Below are positions 13,801 through 25,227 of a DNA stretch of 64,000 nt, piece by piece. Under the pieces are notes generated by a model that saw only the letters and a program-made list of their open reading frames with translations, was not told where the DNA came from and made no database searches. Within the stretch, counting starts at the first letter, position 1, and each line of letters begins with the position of its first letter. This DNA comes from Phoronis australis. Taxonomy: Eukaryota; Phoronida; Phoronidae. The DNA lies in the NCBI GenBank assembly GCA_002633005.1, contig NMRA01000002.1, positions 2,135,756 through 2,199,755 on the forward strand. Reading direction: 5' to 3'. Both the position numbers and the translations under genes were made by a program.

Positions 13801-14779
13801 TTCATGGGAGGCCTCTTAGTTGGTGCATTTGGATTTGGAATATTATCCGACGCGTAAGTACGGAGCCACACAGACATCATGCTACTGTAAGTGGCATTGA
13901 TGTTTTGACAAAGTATTGCCGTAACCGTTACGTCATCAGTGGCAGTGTACGTGAGTGCTTAATGAAGCCCATGCGAAAGTAAGAGTTTTTGGAGGATGCA
14001 ACACATTTCTCCTGATCGCTACTATTTTCGCCTCCAACCCACCTGGACGGCACAAATCTCATAGCTTGAGGTTGTTAACAATTTCAAATACTTCCCACCC
14101 CGCACCCTCCAAATTAAAAAATGTCCATTTCTCTCTTAAGAGTGTTTGAAATACTCTCCTTTTATCTTTCCTTTCCTTCAATCGCTTTTCTATTTCCAAA
14201 TGAGCATTAGAACTTGAACCTTAGCACACTGCAGGTTTGGCTGTTGACGCTGCAAATTTCTGGGGATACGTGGCACGGGCGGCCCAGCACTGAAAAATGT
14301 GGGGGCCATAGCCCCCTGTGGTGCACCTCGCATTGACCATGGACGGGGCAGCACTGTAAAACGTGGGAGCTATAGCCCCCAAGCTCCCTATGGTGCGCCG
14401 CCCATGAATGGCCATATTTACTGTGATATATGAGAGCATTTATTGCTAAACCAAACATACACATAATTGTAATAATTATAACTCAGATTCAGAAACATTT
14501 AGAAGACAAAATAGCCAGAACAAATTTCAGTAAGAAAACCCAAGTACAAAGGCACAAAAATATAACAAACATACCTTTATGAGCGTCAATAATATCGCAA
14601 CTCGTTGAAAACATTGTTCTACATTCATGTCAGAAGGTCAAGTGAGGAAAAGAGCACGAGCACCAACAGCGATGGATGCGCAGGTGGAGGCGGCAGAAGC
14701 AGCAGCAATAGCAGCAGCAGCAGCAGCAGCGGCAGCAGCGGCAGCAGCGGCATCAGCAGCAGCAGCGCAGTAGCAGCAG

Positions 14780-14826
<47 letters not shown>

Positions 14827-16330
14827 ACCACAGCCTCATAACAAGGACTCCATATTTTCATTACGTGTTTAAACTAACGTATATCATTAGATTGTCGCTT
14901 TATACTTCGTTTCAATAATCCTTTAGTACCGTCCAAGTAAACGTCCCGACGTTTGTTTAGGATTGGCCGTAAGACGACGCTGCTTATTGCAATCTTCCTT
15001 CAAGGAGCTTCAGGTGTAGGCTGTGCATTCTCGCCAAATTACATTGTATTCGTCATCCTTCGCTTCTTGATTGGTGCATCGAACTCTGGAATTTTCATGA
15101 CTGCATTCGTCGTGGGTAAGTTGGATATTCAGAATGGTTTAAACAATAACGAGAACTAAATGCTGAGGATGACGATGCAAAGATGGAATGACTTCCACGA
15201 GGGCACGATAACGATAACGTTGACAATGATACATGTACAGTAATAATTACTAAGAGGATGAACAATAAAAACTGTCTGCATCGCCGGCCTAACGGTAAAT
15301 GTTGAGGCAGATATGTGATTCGTCTGCAATGAAAGACATCTTGCAAGTACTTCCTCAGCAAACGACTGAAGCTTATTCGGTAGAAGTCAACGTGACATAC
15401 ATGTGTGAGAAAAAAGAATAAAAAAGGGTAACAAGCCTATCAGTTTGTGTGAAGAACCCGTATTTTTTAGTTCCACTTACATACTGTTTTAGAGATGGAA
15501 TAGTTTGCCTTAACCGTTCACGTAAACACGTCCTACTTCGGTTTTCCCTGTTTACCGTTTCCTACACGACACTGTCTGACATGACGTTCGGCTTAGGCGA
15601 ATGGAAAAAATAAGCTCATAGTATCCGCTATACAGCAGTTGTATAATTTATCGGTGTATCGTAAGCTGGTCAAAGCGTGTATAGTCTTAGAAGCCCGCAC
15701 CTTGACCTGTAGCTATGCCCATTCCGGGAATGTCACCTATGGCAAATCTCTCTCACTGCCGGCACCGACGGTGTTGTTGGAAGGTTGCTGGTTCATAATC
15801 ATCCTCTGACATCACGTAGACTTGGAGACTTGGCAAAGTTTCATAGAGGCAAGAAGTCGCTAAAAAAGCTACTGATGTCGGAGGGTCCCCATGGAAAGCA
15901 ATGTGAACTGATGGGGCTACCCTCATTGTAAATACTACATTAATTCATAAATAAATGATAAATAAATACATGGCGATATCTCNTATTGCTAAACCAAACA
16001 TACACATAATTGTAATAATTATAACTCAGATTCAGAAACAATTAGAAGACAAAATAGCCAGAACAAATTTCAGTAAGAAAACCCAAGTACAAAGGCACAA
16101 AAATATAACAAAATACCTCTATGAGCGTCAATAATATCGCAACTCGTTGAAAACATTGTTCTACATTCATGTCAGAAGGTCAAGTGACGAAAAGAGCACG
16201 AGCACCAACAGCGATGGATGCGCAGGTGGAGGCGGCAGAAGCAGCAGCAATAGCAGCAGCAGCAGCAGCGGCAGCAGCGGCAGCAGCGGCAGCAGCAGCA
16301 GCATCAGCAGCAGCAGCGCAGTAGCAGCAG

Positions 16331-16392
<62 letters not shown>

Positions 16393-19300
16393 ACCACAGC
16401 CTCATAACAAGGACTCCATATTTTCATTACGTGTTTAAACTAACGTATATCATTAGATTGTCGCTTTATACTTCGTTTCAATAATCCTTTCGTACCGTCC
16501 AAGTAAACGTCCCGACGTTTGTTTAGGATTGGCCGTAAGACGACGCTGCTTATTGCAATCTTCCTTCAAGGAGCTTCAGGTGTGGGCTGTGCATTCTCGC
16601 CAAATTACATTGTATTCGTCATCCTTCGCTTCTTGATTGGTGCATCGAACTCTGGAATTTTCATGACTGCATTCGTCGTGGGTAAGTTGGATATTCAGAA
16701 TGGTTTAAACAATAACAGAACTAAATGCTGAGGATGACGATGCAAAGATGGAATGACTTCCACGAGTGCACGATAACGATAACGTTGACAATGATACATG
16801 TACAGTAATAATTACTAAGAGGATGAACAATAAAAACTGTCTGCATCGCCGGCCTAACGGTAAATGTTGAGGCAGATATGTGATTCGTCTGCAATGAAAG
16901 ACATCTTGCAAGTACTTCTTCAGCAAACGACTGAAGCTTATTCGGTAGAAGTCAACGTGACATACATGTTTGAGAAAAAAGAATAAAAAAGGTAACAAGC
17001 CTATCAGTTTGTGTGAAGAACCCGTATTTTTTAGTTCCACTTACATACTGTTTTAGAGATGGAATAGTTTGCCTTAACCGTTCACGTAAACACGTCCTAC
17101 TTCGGTTTTCCCTGTTTACCGTTTCCTACACGACACTGTCTGACATGACGTTCGACTTAGGCGAATGGAAAAAATAAGCTCATAGTATCCGCTATACAGC
17201 AGTTGTATAATTTATCGGTGTATCGTAAGCTGGTCAAAGCGTGTATAGTCTTAGAAGCCCGCACCTTGACCTGTAGCTATGCCCATTCCGGGAATGTCAC
17301 CTGTGGCAAATCTCTCGCACTGCCGGCACCGACGGTGTTGTTGGAAGGTTGCTGGTTCATAATCATCCTCTGACATCACGTAGACTTGGAGACTTGGCAA
17401 AGTTTCATAGAGGCAAGAAGTCGCTAAAAAAGCTACTGATGTCTGAGGGCCCCCATGGAAAGCAATGTGAACTGATGGGGCTACCCTCATTGTAAATACT
17501 ACATTAATTCATAAATAAATGATAAATAAATACATGGCGATATCTCCCGAAGTGGTGTGTGCTCTTTTGTTTCGTGAGATTCTGACCTCTAGACAAGTCA
17601 TGTCTGGATTAAGTCTGGACTGAATTCTGTGCATGTAAGAATTTCGTGAAGGAAGCTAATTTAATTACGTGCTTCGCTTTTGATACATGGCGATATTTCG
17701 TGAAGTCGTGTGTGTTCTTGCGTTTTTTGCAAGGTTCTCGTGTCCACTGAAGGCACGCCTGTGTAATCTTCCGTTTTCGCGAACATCTGGGGTATACGGA
17801 CAGCAAGCCTGGCAAGTGAGTTGGTGAGATTTAACTTCAGCCTGATCGGATAGGGCGTGCCTCCAGAATCTTTCGCACATAACATTGGCTAAAGGTCTAT
17901 GTACTCATATCATTGCTGTTTTGTCAAATCTAAACTCCAACGAAAGTTTTCGCACGTCCATAGCTTTCAGATGCCAGCAATAGGTGGCAAATAGCTCCAC
18001 GGTCACAGACAAACACGTCGAAACTGTAACCCAGCAGTTTTGCAACGGCAACGTTTCGGACACATTAAAATACTACCATTCAGTGCGTTTCATATTAATG
18101 AGTGGTGATGACATTTTAAGGTAGTAAAATGTCACAACCTAGAAGCTGTTTTGTTTTTCCAAATCTCCTGCTTTATTGAAGATAATATCAAAATCAAACA
18201 AAGGCAGGAATGTGTATTTTTCGTAAGATTACTGTCGTTTCTACTCTCCATTTTACTTTCAGGTATGGAGCTAGTGGACCCATCAATGCGTCTCTTTGCT
18301 GGGATAGCAATGGAGTTCTTTTATGGCTGTGGTTTACTTGTTTTAACTGGTCTTGGCTACCTTCTGAGAGAGTGGACTTGGCTTCAACTCTCATATTCTG
18401 CTCCATCATTTCTGTTTCTCTGTTATGTACGGTATGTGTCCACAAACCACCTTTCTTCTTAGTTCTTACTTAATAAACTTCTTCGCTCAAGTTAACTTTG
18501 TTGATTCTAAAAAAATATCGACATCTGATTGGCTACGAGTTTTAGTATGTAAATAAAAGTATCATTGTAACTACTAACGGAAGTCTTAAATCAAACCCTT
18601 CTTAAATTAATAACCAAAGTTCCAAAAACTCATTTTCTTCAACAAAGTTAATTACGATATCTAAGAAGTCGTTTTGTCTTATCAGTTACGACGCTTAATT
18701 AATATGAATTTGAGTACTTTTTGAAAATAAGAACAATATTACGGCCATCAAACGGTAGAGTCTTGGATTAAGTTTAAGTGTGTTTCTGATGATATTAAAG
18801 CTTTATTCCCGAGTCAGCGCGTTGGCTCCTAGCACAAGGTCGCCAAGAAGAAGCCGAGGAAATAATACGCCGCGCAGCCAAGGTAAGCACTTTTCTGAGA
18901 AACACATGCTACATGTAAATATTGCGAACCCAGAAAGCCACTTTTTGTAAACACCATATCTTTATTGTACCTGCACACACAATGGTTGATTGTATTTTTT
19001 CTGTGGCAAGACCAACAAGTGGATCTCACACTACAGTATCAATGTTTTGTGAATCACAAGCGTTCAGCAGCTTATGGTGGGCTTAACTGGTAGTTGAACT
19101 TTAGGTCAAGGTTTAGTTCTCTGATGCCGAAAGTTCCACATGCTTCTTAGACACGTTTCCTCCGACCTTCATGGACATAGAGTCTAATTTATGTACGGAA
19201 CTTTTCGTATAAAGAATTACTCTCTTGTTCCTCGGATGCATGACGTAGGTTACATATCCCACTGTGTCTCCAAGATTTCCAATGTGTACTTGTATTTGTC

Positions 19301-22300
19301 AAAAGCAATTGACTTGTCAATTTCTATTTCTTTTGTTCCGTAGATTGCCTTCTTAAGTGTAGTATTACAATTTGGCAATGTCTCTAATTATATCAACCGT
19401 ATGCGATGCGATTCTTTTACTATTGTCTCAGGAAAATCGTGTGACACTCCCTGAGAAAATTTTCGATGAAGAGCCAGCTGCAGAGACCAATCCCAGTCCG
19501 TCTATGGGTCTTGTACAAAGTATTAAAGAGCTCATTCGTGCACCTAAGCTGCTTATACGCAGTCTTGTTGTCTTTTTCAATTGGTGAGTTTGAACACGAC
19601 AATGTTAGTCACGTGGTCAGTTTGTGAAGAAAAAGAGTGAAGCAGCCTACCGGAAGTCACGTTACCAAAACCTGATGCTAGCAGGGGATGCACGAAAGCT
19701 TCAGAGCACCTGCTATCAAAAATGATTTAAAGCAAAGAAGGCCAGTTTCAAAGACCAGTTTTCGTTATTTACGCAAGTTTCACAAATACGAAGTACCTAT
19801 TGTTTCTAGTTGAGACACTGCTGATTAAAATCACTGCGAAGAGGGAATCCATGAAATAACTACGGGAATGCACAGACAGGCTGGCTAAATTTTGTTATGT
19901 TATTTTGCAGTGATTTTACCAAATTTGAAGTTAAGTTTGTATGAATGCATAGACAAGAAATTTGCGTTATTGTTTCGAACATCAAGCGAGTTTATGGTTA
20001 TATCGATAATAACCACCAGAGGAACTCAAGTGTCCCTTGGCTAAGCCTATACCTGCAGAGATTCGATCAACACGAGATAATAGTCAATTCAGTGCCAAAG
20101 TCAATACGCATGAAAAAAGTAACTAACTCTTTACTATTTCAGGATGGTGGTTACTATGGTATACTACGGGTTATCTCTGAATAGCGGTAACTTGGGAGGA
20201 GATGTGTTTGTCAACTTCATGTTGTCTGGACTCGTCGAATTCCCCGCTTATGCTTTCTGCTTCGCCTGTAAATGGCTGGGCAGAAAATATCCACATGCCG
20301 GCAGTATGGTGCTAGGAGGTCTTGCATGTATCAGCACAATTTTCGTTGTTCTTTATTTTGATTGTGAGTAAAAGTTACTTTCATTTAGGTACTTTTTTCG
20401 CAATCACTTGGCTTATGTAGCGTAGGTGCAGTTAGAGAGGAGTAACTTAGATATGGTGGCCACAAGCATAACCAGGACATGCACGAATGTGACAATCCTG
20501 GTTATTGCGTTTCTTGACACAATAAGTTGAAAGACAAAACGGTCCACATTGATCATTGTGTAAAAACTGTGCTCCCTAGAGTTCTTTTATTTCCCCTGCG
20601 TGTCCAACTATTACTTGGTAATTGTGGAAAATTGAAGTTGTATTTTTTAGCAAACAACGACTGGTTGATTGCCCTCTCAATGACTGGGAAATTTGGCACC
20701 ACCGTGGGATTTTCCATTCTTTACTTCTGGTCTGCCGAGATCTTCCCTACGATTTGTAGGAATGGTTTGATGGGACTGAGCTCTACAGTCGCCCGTGTCG
20801 GTGCTATGGCATGCGCTCCAATTGCGGACTTGGTGGGTACGGGCAAAATTTCGAAATATTCCTGTTGACTTGAGCTGGGCAATTGTTTGATCTTGAATAT
20901 CTCGTTCAACGGGGTTATAGATGAACTCGGTGCTATTATTTGTTTATATGGGTCCATTTTCATGAAAGTGACTTAAGACTTAATACTTAAGACAGAAAAA
21001 TGGTTTAAACGCTCCCGGCCCAATCACAATTGTTTGCAAAAGGTTAAACTGAGTAACAATAAGAGCATCAAAGTCTAGAAATAGTTCACAGACGTTGTCT
21101 CAGTAATTGGTGTTGATGTGTATATAGTTCAGGGACCTTGCACTTTTTCTCAATTCAGATACGATTATATGTTTCCGAAAAAGTTATCAGGAGCTTAAGA
21201 CCGAATTTATGACTAAGCCTTAAGAGACCTTTCATGAAAAAGACCTCTGGAATCCAATGAGGATCCTAGTCCAAAGCAACCAAGCGATGAGGCTTAATGA
21301 GTGTGGGTGACGTTACGCATTGATGACACATGTGCTAAGATTTGCTTCTTAAAAGACAAGCTTGCAGGTCGGACGTATTGTAGCATGTACGTAGAACACA
21401 CAACAGATGGGGTATAATGAAGCTAAAAGTAGCCTTACAGTCGGCGACATCATGGCCTAGATACTCAATACTACAGTCTAGGTTGGCACATCCTTATCAC
21501 TACTGCACGATGAAAGTTTTTATGCAAATTACACTTAACCCAAAGTCACGTTTCTAAATGTACTTTTCGAGTGTAGATGGGCAACATTGGAGGCAGTCAG
21601 AGTCTAAGTCCCTCCATCTCGAACAAGTAATCCCACAATCACCATTTTTCCAAATAATCCTTCGTTCTGCCTCCGAAATCCTATACGGAGACAGTTTTTG
21701 GATCGCTCTTAATTCTCGTACCAGAAACGCCACTTGGCATTTTTCAACGATTTCGTTGACGATTGAAGACACGTATGGGAAATAAGTCTTCAATATCAAA
21801 ATCCTTGTTGGGGTTGGAGGATTTCAAGAACGTTGGCGGCTTCCAAATGTGTCATTCGATGCTCAAAAGATACTTACAACAACGTGACTTAGATTGTTTA
21901 GCCAATGTGTGGCATAAATTGATGAAATCTTCCCGCGTACAGGGTTCCTATGGAATCTATGTTTGAGCTCCGCTCAAGCACGGTAGCACTGTCTAAACTA
22001 CTTGTTGTTCTCCCCGAGTGTGGGAATTATGTCAACGCCTACTCCACTAGGCTATCTTAAGAAATTTAAGAGCATTCATGTACAAGCTTACAAAGCTGGG
22101 AATATCTTCAAGTATACCTTTAGTAGTCTATAAAAAGCGTGTGTCTGTATTTCCCTTGTGGCTTAATAACATAAGATAACCAAAAGATTGCAACCATGAC
22201 AGGGTAAAAGTTTTGGAGGACAATTCGGCGTGGCTTTGCCGCAGATTGTGTTTGGAGGACTCACTATCATCGCCGGACTTTTGTCCCTCATTCTGCCAGA

Positions 22301-23288
22301 AACAACGGGAAGGGAGTTGCCTGAAAGTATAGAAGACAGCAATAACTTTGGCAGGTAGGCTCTTTTTCTTGTATTATTCTATTTGGGGCGCAATTGTCAA
22401 GGTAGCACCGGCCGCCAATTAGTAGTCCTGGCCCGTCATTGGTTGTTTGAACCAAAAAAAAAATAAACGTAATGAATGGCGATTTCTCGAGACGTCCTGC
22501 GTTTTCTCGATTGTATTACTCCAACGGAACGGGTAAATGTTAGTCGCCGGAAACAGCATACATTGGATGCACTTGAACTGACTGCCGGTTCCGCTGGGTC
22601 AACCACCGAGCATATATAGTTGGTCTGTAACCCGGAAGTTGTCTTCGAGAACCAATCCAATGTCTTTGCCTTTTGTCCCGGCCAAACCGGCGAAGTTAAA
22701 CAAGTGAGGCACTGATACCACCTTCAGATATGGGATATAAAAAATATAGATAGAAGGTATGATCTGAGAACGCAGGTGCAGATGCTTAAAGTTGATGATC
22801 ACAATGTGTCCCACAAGCCATCGTCCACGCAATTGGCATTGCATTAAAGTACAAAAAGCTTGTTATTCGTACAACAACCACGGACATGCATACTCTAACC
22901 ATAACTGACGTCATTGACATGTTGGGTATGATTTTAAGGAGACTGATCTGCCTTCTGGTTTGGAGAAGCACAATAAGTAACCAGATCAGACGTTTGGCGG
23001 TTCACGTGTGAAATAGTTTACAGCCAGTGGATCATACGTCCAATGTCTTCTAACAGGATGTCATAGGAACTCTGTATAACCATGAACTGCAAAAGAGGCA
23101 TCATAGCCTTCATGTTTTTTGTGTTTTTTATTTGCACTGCCATTCTGTGTAGGTCTGACAAGGAGAAAGAAAAGCGACCGGATACTGACCTGTACTTGGT
23201 GCCGAGTTACAAGAAACGTGATGCAGAAGAAATAGCGTACAGTAATCCTGCATTGGACAAAGCAGTTGAAGCTGAAGACCGGTTGTAG
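10900..23288 (+). CDS. SLC22-type organic ion transporter, copy A
   Basis: Eleven exons: 10900-11042, 12840-13092, 13750-13853, 14961-15115 (or 16527-16681), 18263-18431, 18801-18882, 19432-19583, 20143-20363, 20651-20832, 22203-22354, 23153-23288. They total 1749 bases, 582 residues, in frame throughout. It is a 12-helix MFS plasma-membrane transporter. Hallmarks are a large loop after helix 1 with four N-glycosylation motifs (NQT, NMT, NGT, NIT), the [18 protein letters not shown] signature, ILSDAIGRK between helices 2 and 3, [14 protein letters not shown], and [14 protein letters not shown]. The substrate cannot be predicted. The start is the first ATG after a leader shared with copy B. 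It uses exon 5b; its exon 5a is destroyed. The last exon is 9 bases shorter than in copies B and C. Confidence 0.88.
13130..13600 (+). repeat. Degenerate ATC/CAC-rich low-complexity intron repeat
   Basis: The intron after exon 2 of copy A is dominated by imperfect CATCAC, CATCATC and CACCAC units. The same kind of tract occupies the equivalent place in copy B (42990-43240), so it predates the duplication. Open frames through it are low-complexity products and not genes. Confidence 0.7.
14270..14405 (+). repeat. Two-unit tandem repeat in copy A intron 3
   Basis: Two units of about 65 bases share GCAGCACTG or CCCAGCACTG, AAAATGTGGG or AAACGTGGG, CTATAGCCCCC, and TATGGTGC or TGTGGTGC. They lie just before the large exon 4 duplication. 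No function is evident. Confidence 0.4.
14695..14826 (+). repeat. CAG/AGC trinucleotide repeat, first unit
   Basis: About 130 bases of AGC repeats with GGC, ATC and GTA interruptions, ending in a pure run of about 15 units, on the sense strand of the copy A intron before exon 4. Frames through it give serine or alanine runs with no splice support. The tract is shorter than its partner at 16242-16395. Confidence 0.85.
14961..15115 (+). CDS. Copy A exon 4, first unit
   Basis: Acceptor TTTGTTTAG and donor GTAAG bound 155 bases encoding [18 protein letters not shown] through GIFMTAFVV, which is the loop 2-3 motif and helices 3-4. Either this exon or the twin at 16527-16681 completes the frame from exon 3 to exon 5b. 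The two encode the same residues. Confidence 0.8.
15493..15660 (+). pseudogene. Ruined alternative exon 5a, first unit
   Basis: Aligns with the intact exon 5a of copy B (46796-46964): same acceptor (TTTTAG), the ATGGAATAG start, TCACGTAAACACGTC, CGAATGG, ATCCGCTATACAGCAGTTGT, and a retained GTAAG donor. It is 168 rather than 169 bases, so it shifts the frame. It also has an in-frame TAG at the fourth codon and further stops. It cannot serve copy A. Confidence 0.8.
15983..15983. other. Single ambiguous base (assembly join)
   Basis: The only N in the window. It lies exactly between two near-identical 1.55 kb units and marks a probable scaffold join. Confidence 0.9.
16242..16395 (+). repeat. 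CAG/AGC trinucleotide repeat, second unit
   Basis: Same tract as 14695-14826 but longer, with extra AGC and GGC units both in the interrupted part and in the terminal pure run. A length difference is expected between alleles. Confidence 0.85.
16527..16681 (+). CDS. Copy A exon 4, second unit (alternative or artefactual)
   Basis: Twin of 14961-15115 with the same splice sites and encoded peptide; only silent differences are seen. It counts as a real second exon only if the surrounding duplication is real. Confidence 0.6.
17057..17224 (+). pseudogene. Ruined alternative exon 5a, second unit
   Basis: Near-identical to 15493-15660, with the same early TAG and the same one-base loss relative to the 169-base working exon in copies B and C. 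Confidence 0.8.
18263..18431 (+). CDS. Exon 5b of copy A (retained version)
   Basis: 169 bases between acceptor CTTTCAG and donor GTATGTG. It encodes [20 protein letters not shown], then [13 protein letters not shown] and [10 protein letters not shown], the helix 5-6 region of SLC22 proteins (compare the WRxLQ motif before PESPRWL). It enters after one base of a codon and leaves after two, exactly like 5a. The intron after it is alignable with the one after the broken 5b of copy C. Confidence 0.85.
20957..21240. mobile_element. Dispersed MITE, family 1, copy 2
   Basis: The most complete copy, 284 bases, in the intron after exon 9 of copy A. It begins TTTTCATGAAAGTGACTTAA and ends TTAAGAGACCTTTCATGAAA, giving terminal inverted repeats of about 20 bases. 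It shares internal blocks with 2645-2900 and 41150-41430. Confidence 0.7.
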
Positions 23289-25223
23289 ATTGGGATTATT
23301 TATTTCCATATAGGGCATGGCAAAATAACATAGAATTAGATCAAATTCTCAAGTTAATAGGCCTATTAAAATACACTGTTAGACCCGTTCAGCCGAGCTT
23401 GCGGAATTTTTGTTTTGTTCCGGAATCCGGAAAACACTATGACACCGAGATTCTCTTGTTATTTTGACAAAAATCGTAGTAATCAGAAATGATAAAATAT
23501 TCTCAAGTGATACTTGTCGTTTGGACTTGTAGGTGCAGTAAACTGGCGAAAAAGGAAGGGGTTTCTTAAATTTTCAAGTGAGTCATATAAAAGAAGTTCA
23601 TAATTACATGAATTACCAAAACTATTTTATTTGCAAAAGGCGCCTAAACATGAGCGGAATGTACGTGTTCTATGAACCAAAATAAATTTTATATCATCTC
23701 ACTTTACTCGCAATCGACGGTGAAATTGTTCCAGAAAGCATCAATGACGAGACAGGCTAGTGAATAATTCCACCTCGTTAGAGCATATGCGCGCAGATGT
23801 GCCTATATCCGAATTAACACCTCTTTCCAAGGTACACAATTTTCGCAAGTATTTCGCGTGTAGACGCACGCGCTCAAGCTTCTTGTATAGACACAGGTGG
23901 TTACTCCATACAAAAGCACGTGTGGCAGTTTTCTATTGTTACGAGTCCAATTTTGATGCTTTTCAGGTAAAGAAAAGACATGCATGGTAACAGATAAATC
24001 TAGTAGCTTCACTCACTTGATGCAGCATAAGAAAAAAACCCGGAAACTTGGGCGCATTTGTGGTGTAATTTATGATATTCACTGCGAGGGGGTCGATTTG
24101 GTCAGTTCTATGGACGAGACTGAAACTCTGAAAAGAAGCATGTATCACCATAGAAGAGCTTCTGACGTGAAGGAATTTTGTTTACATACAAGTATCGTTT
24201 GCATGAATTTGACACATGAGTTTCATAATGAAAATGTTGAGATTCTGTACAGAAAAGCAATTTGTTCGACAAAGGGTAACAGGAAGCTATATACATCTAA
24301 GCCATAAGTTATTTCCTCAATACGCTAGATACCAACAGATGTAATTTGTCGCCTCCACGAAAGTACTAGAGTATTGGTTGTGTCACCAGACAAACAAGAT
24401 CCTGCGTGACTGGAGTTCCCGAGGATCTAGGAATCAAGGTCTAACAGACCAGATCCAGGTATTAAAAGTATATTCAATTCGTGTTCGTCGAAATGAAGCT
24501 GGTTATGTAAAACCAGAGGCAATCGTATTTAGCATTTTCGAAGTTTGTATTGAATCTTTATTAACAATCCGTGAAACTCACAGCCCAACAAGAACGTGGA
24601 AATTTTCCTGGCAGGCACAATAATTGACTTCTTCAAACTCATCCTAACCCTTTCCGTCCGATGCTGTTATTTTCGTCGTGCGGCCCAAGCTTAGAATACA
24701 AAATGTTTCGTAGCAGAGATTTCTGACAAAGCTCTCACCAATCGGAGGCCCAGTCATGAGAACTGTGGGACTATTTCACACGGTGGATTCCGGGTCCACA
24801 TGAATCGATGTAATTAATTTCTCAATTTTTGGCAACCAAATTATCGATGACGTTATCACCTTGACAATGAATTCGTCGTCAGTCGACTCGCTGTAGGCGG
24901 GAGTTGGTATTTCGACGCCATGATCGACCAGGGTGGTGGCAGGCAACAACTGTCAAAACTGCACAAATTGCAACAGTTCTTACATAATTTTTCATTGGAG
25001 TTCATTGTACTCGAATTGAATCATATCTGCTGGACAATTCTCACAAAATAAAACTCTGGTTAGGAACCTCACGTAAAATCTCATCCCAGGAAGAGAAGAA
25101 CGAGCTCCGTTCAAAGTGTCGTCTGCTTTGGATGAGAGTTAACGTAAGGTTGCTAACCAGACCGAAATCTTGTGAGAAAGGAAGAGACGAAGGTTTCCGT
25201 TAATCTTCAGTACCACCTTCCTT
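23289..25223. other. 3' flank of copy A and intergenic DNA
   Basis: The first 60 bases after the stop are almost the same as those after the copy C stop (AGGGCATGGCAAAATAACAT), so the 3' untranslated region is shared. An AATAAA is present near 23681. Past that no gene is recognised; open frames at 23760-24307 are unassigned. Around 24655-24720 there is weak likeness to 53640-53715 downstream of copy B. Confidence 0.45.
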
Positions 25224-25227
25224 TTAA

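Larger units (their letters stand above)
14441..17546 (+). repeat. 1.55 kb tandem duplication spanning exon 4, with N at the junction
   Basis: 14441-15982 and 15984-17546 are nearly identical. Each holds a CAG-type tract, a full exon 4 (155 bases), a ruined exon 5a and the same flanking intron. They differ by scattered substitutions and by CAG tract length. The only ambiguous base of the window, N at 15983, sits exactly where the first unit ends and the second begins. This pattern suits two haplotypes joined in series by an assembler better than a real duplication. Including both exon 4 copies (310 bases) would break the frame. Confidence 0.85.

Noticed and set aside
14605-14861. Serine/alanine-rich frames across the CAG tract, also at 16147-16427
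   Set aside because: They are translations of a trinucleotide repeat inside an intron, on both strands, with no splice or homology support.
17251-17490. 79-residue minus frame after the ruined exon 5a
   Set aside because: The equivalent frame in the twin unit (about 15690-15930) has an in-frame stop, so it is not maintained as protein.
23061-23318. Antisense frame over the last transporter exon, recurring at 51549-51845 and 56765-56986
   Set aside because: It recurs only because the sense exon is conserved; it is a shadow of exon 11.
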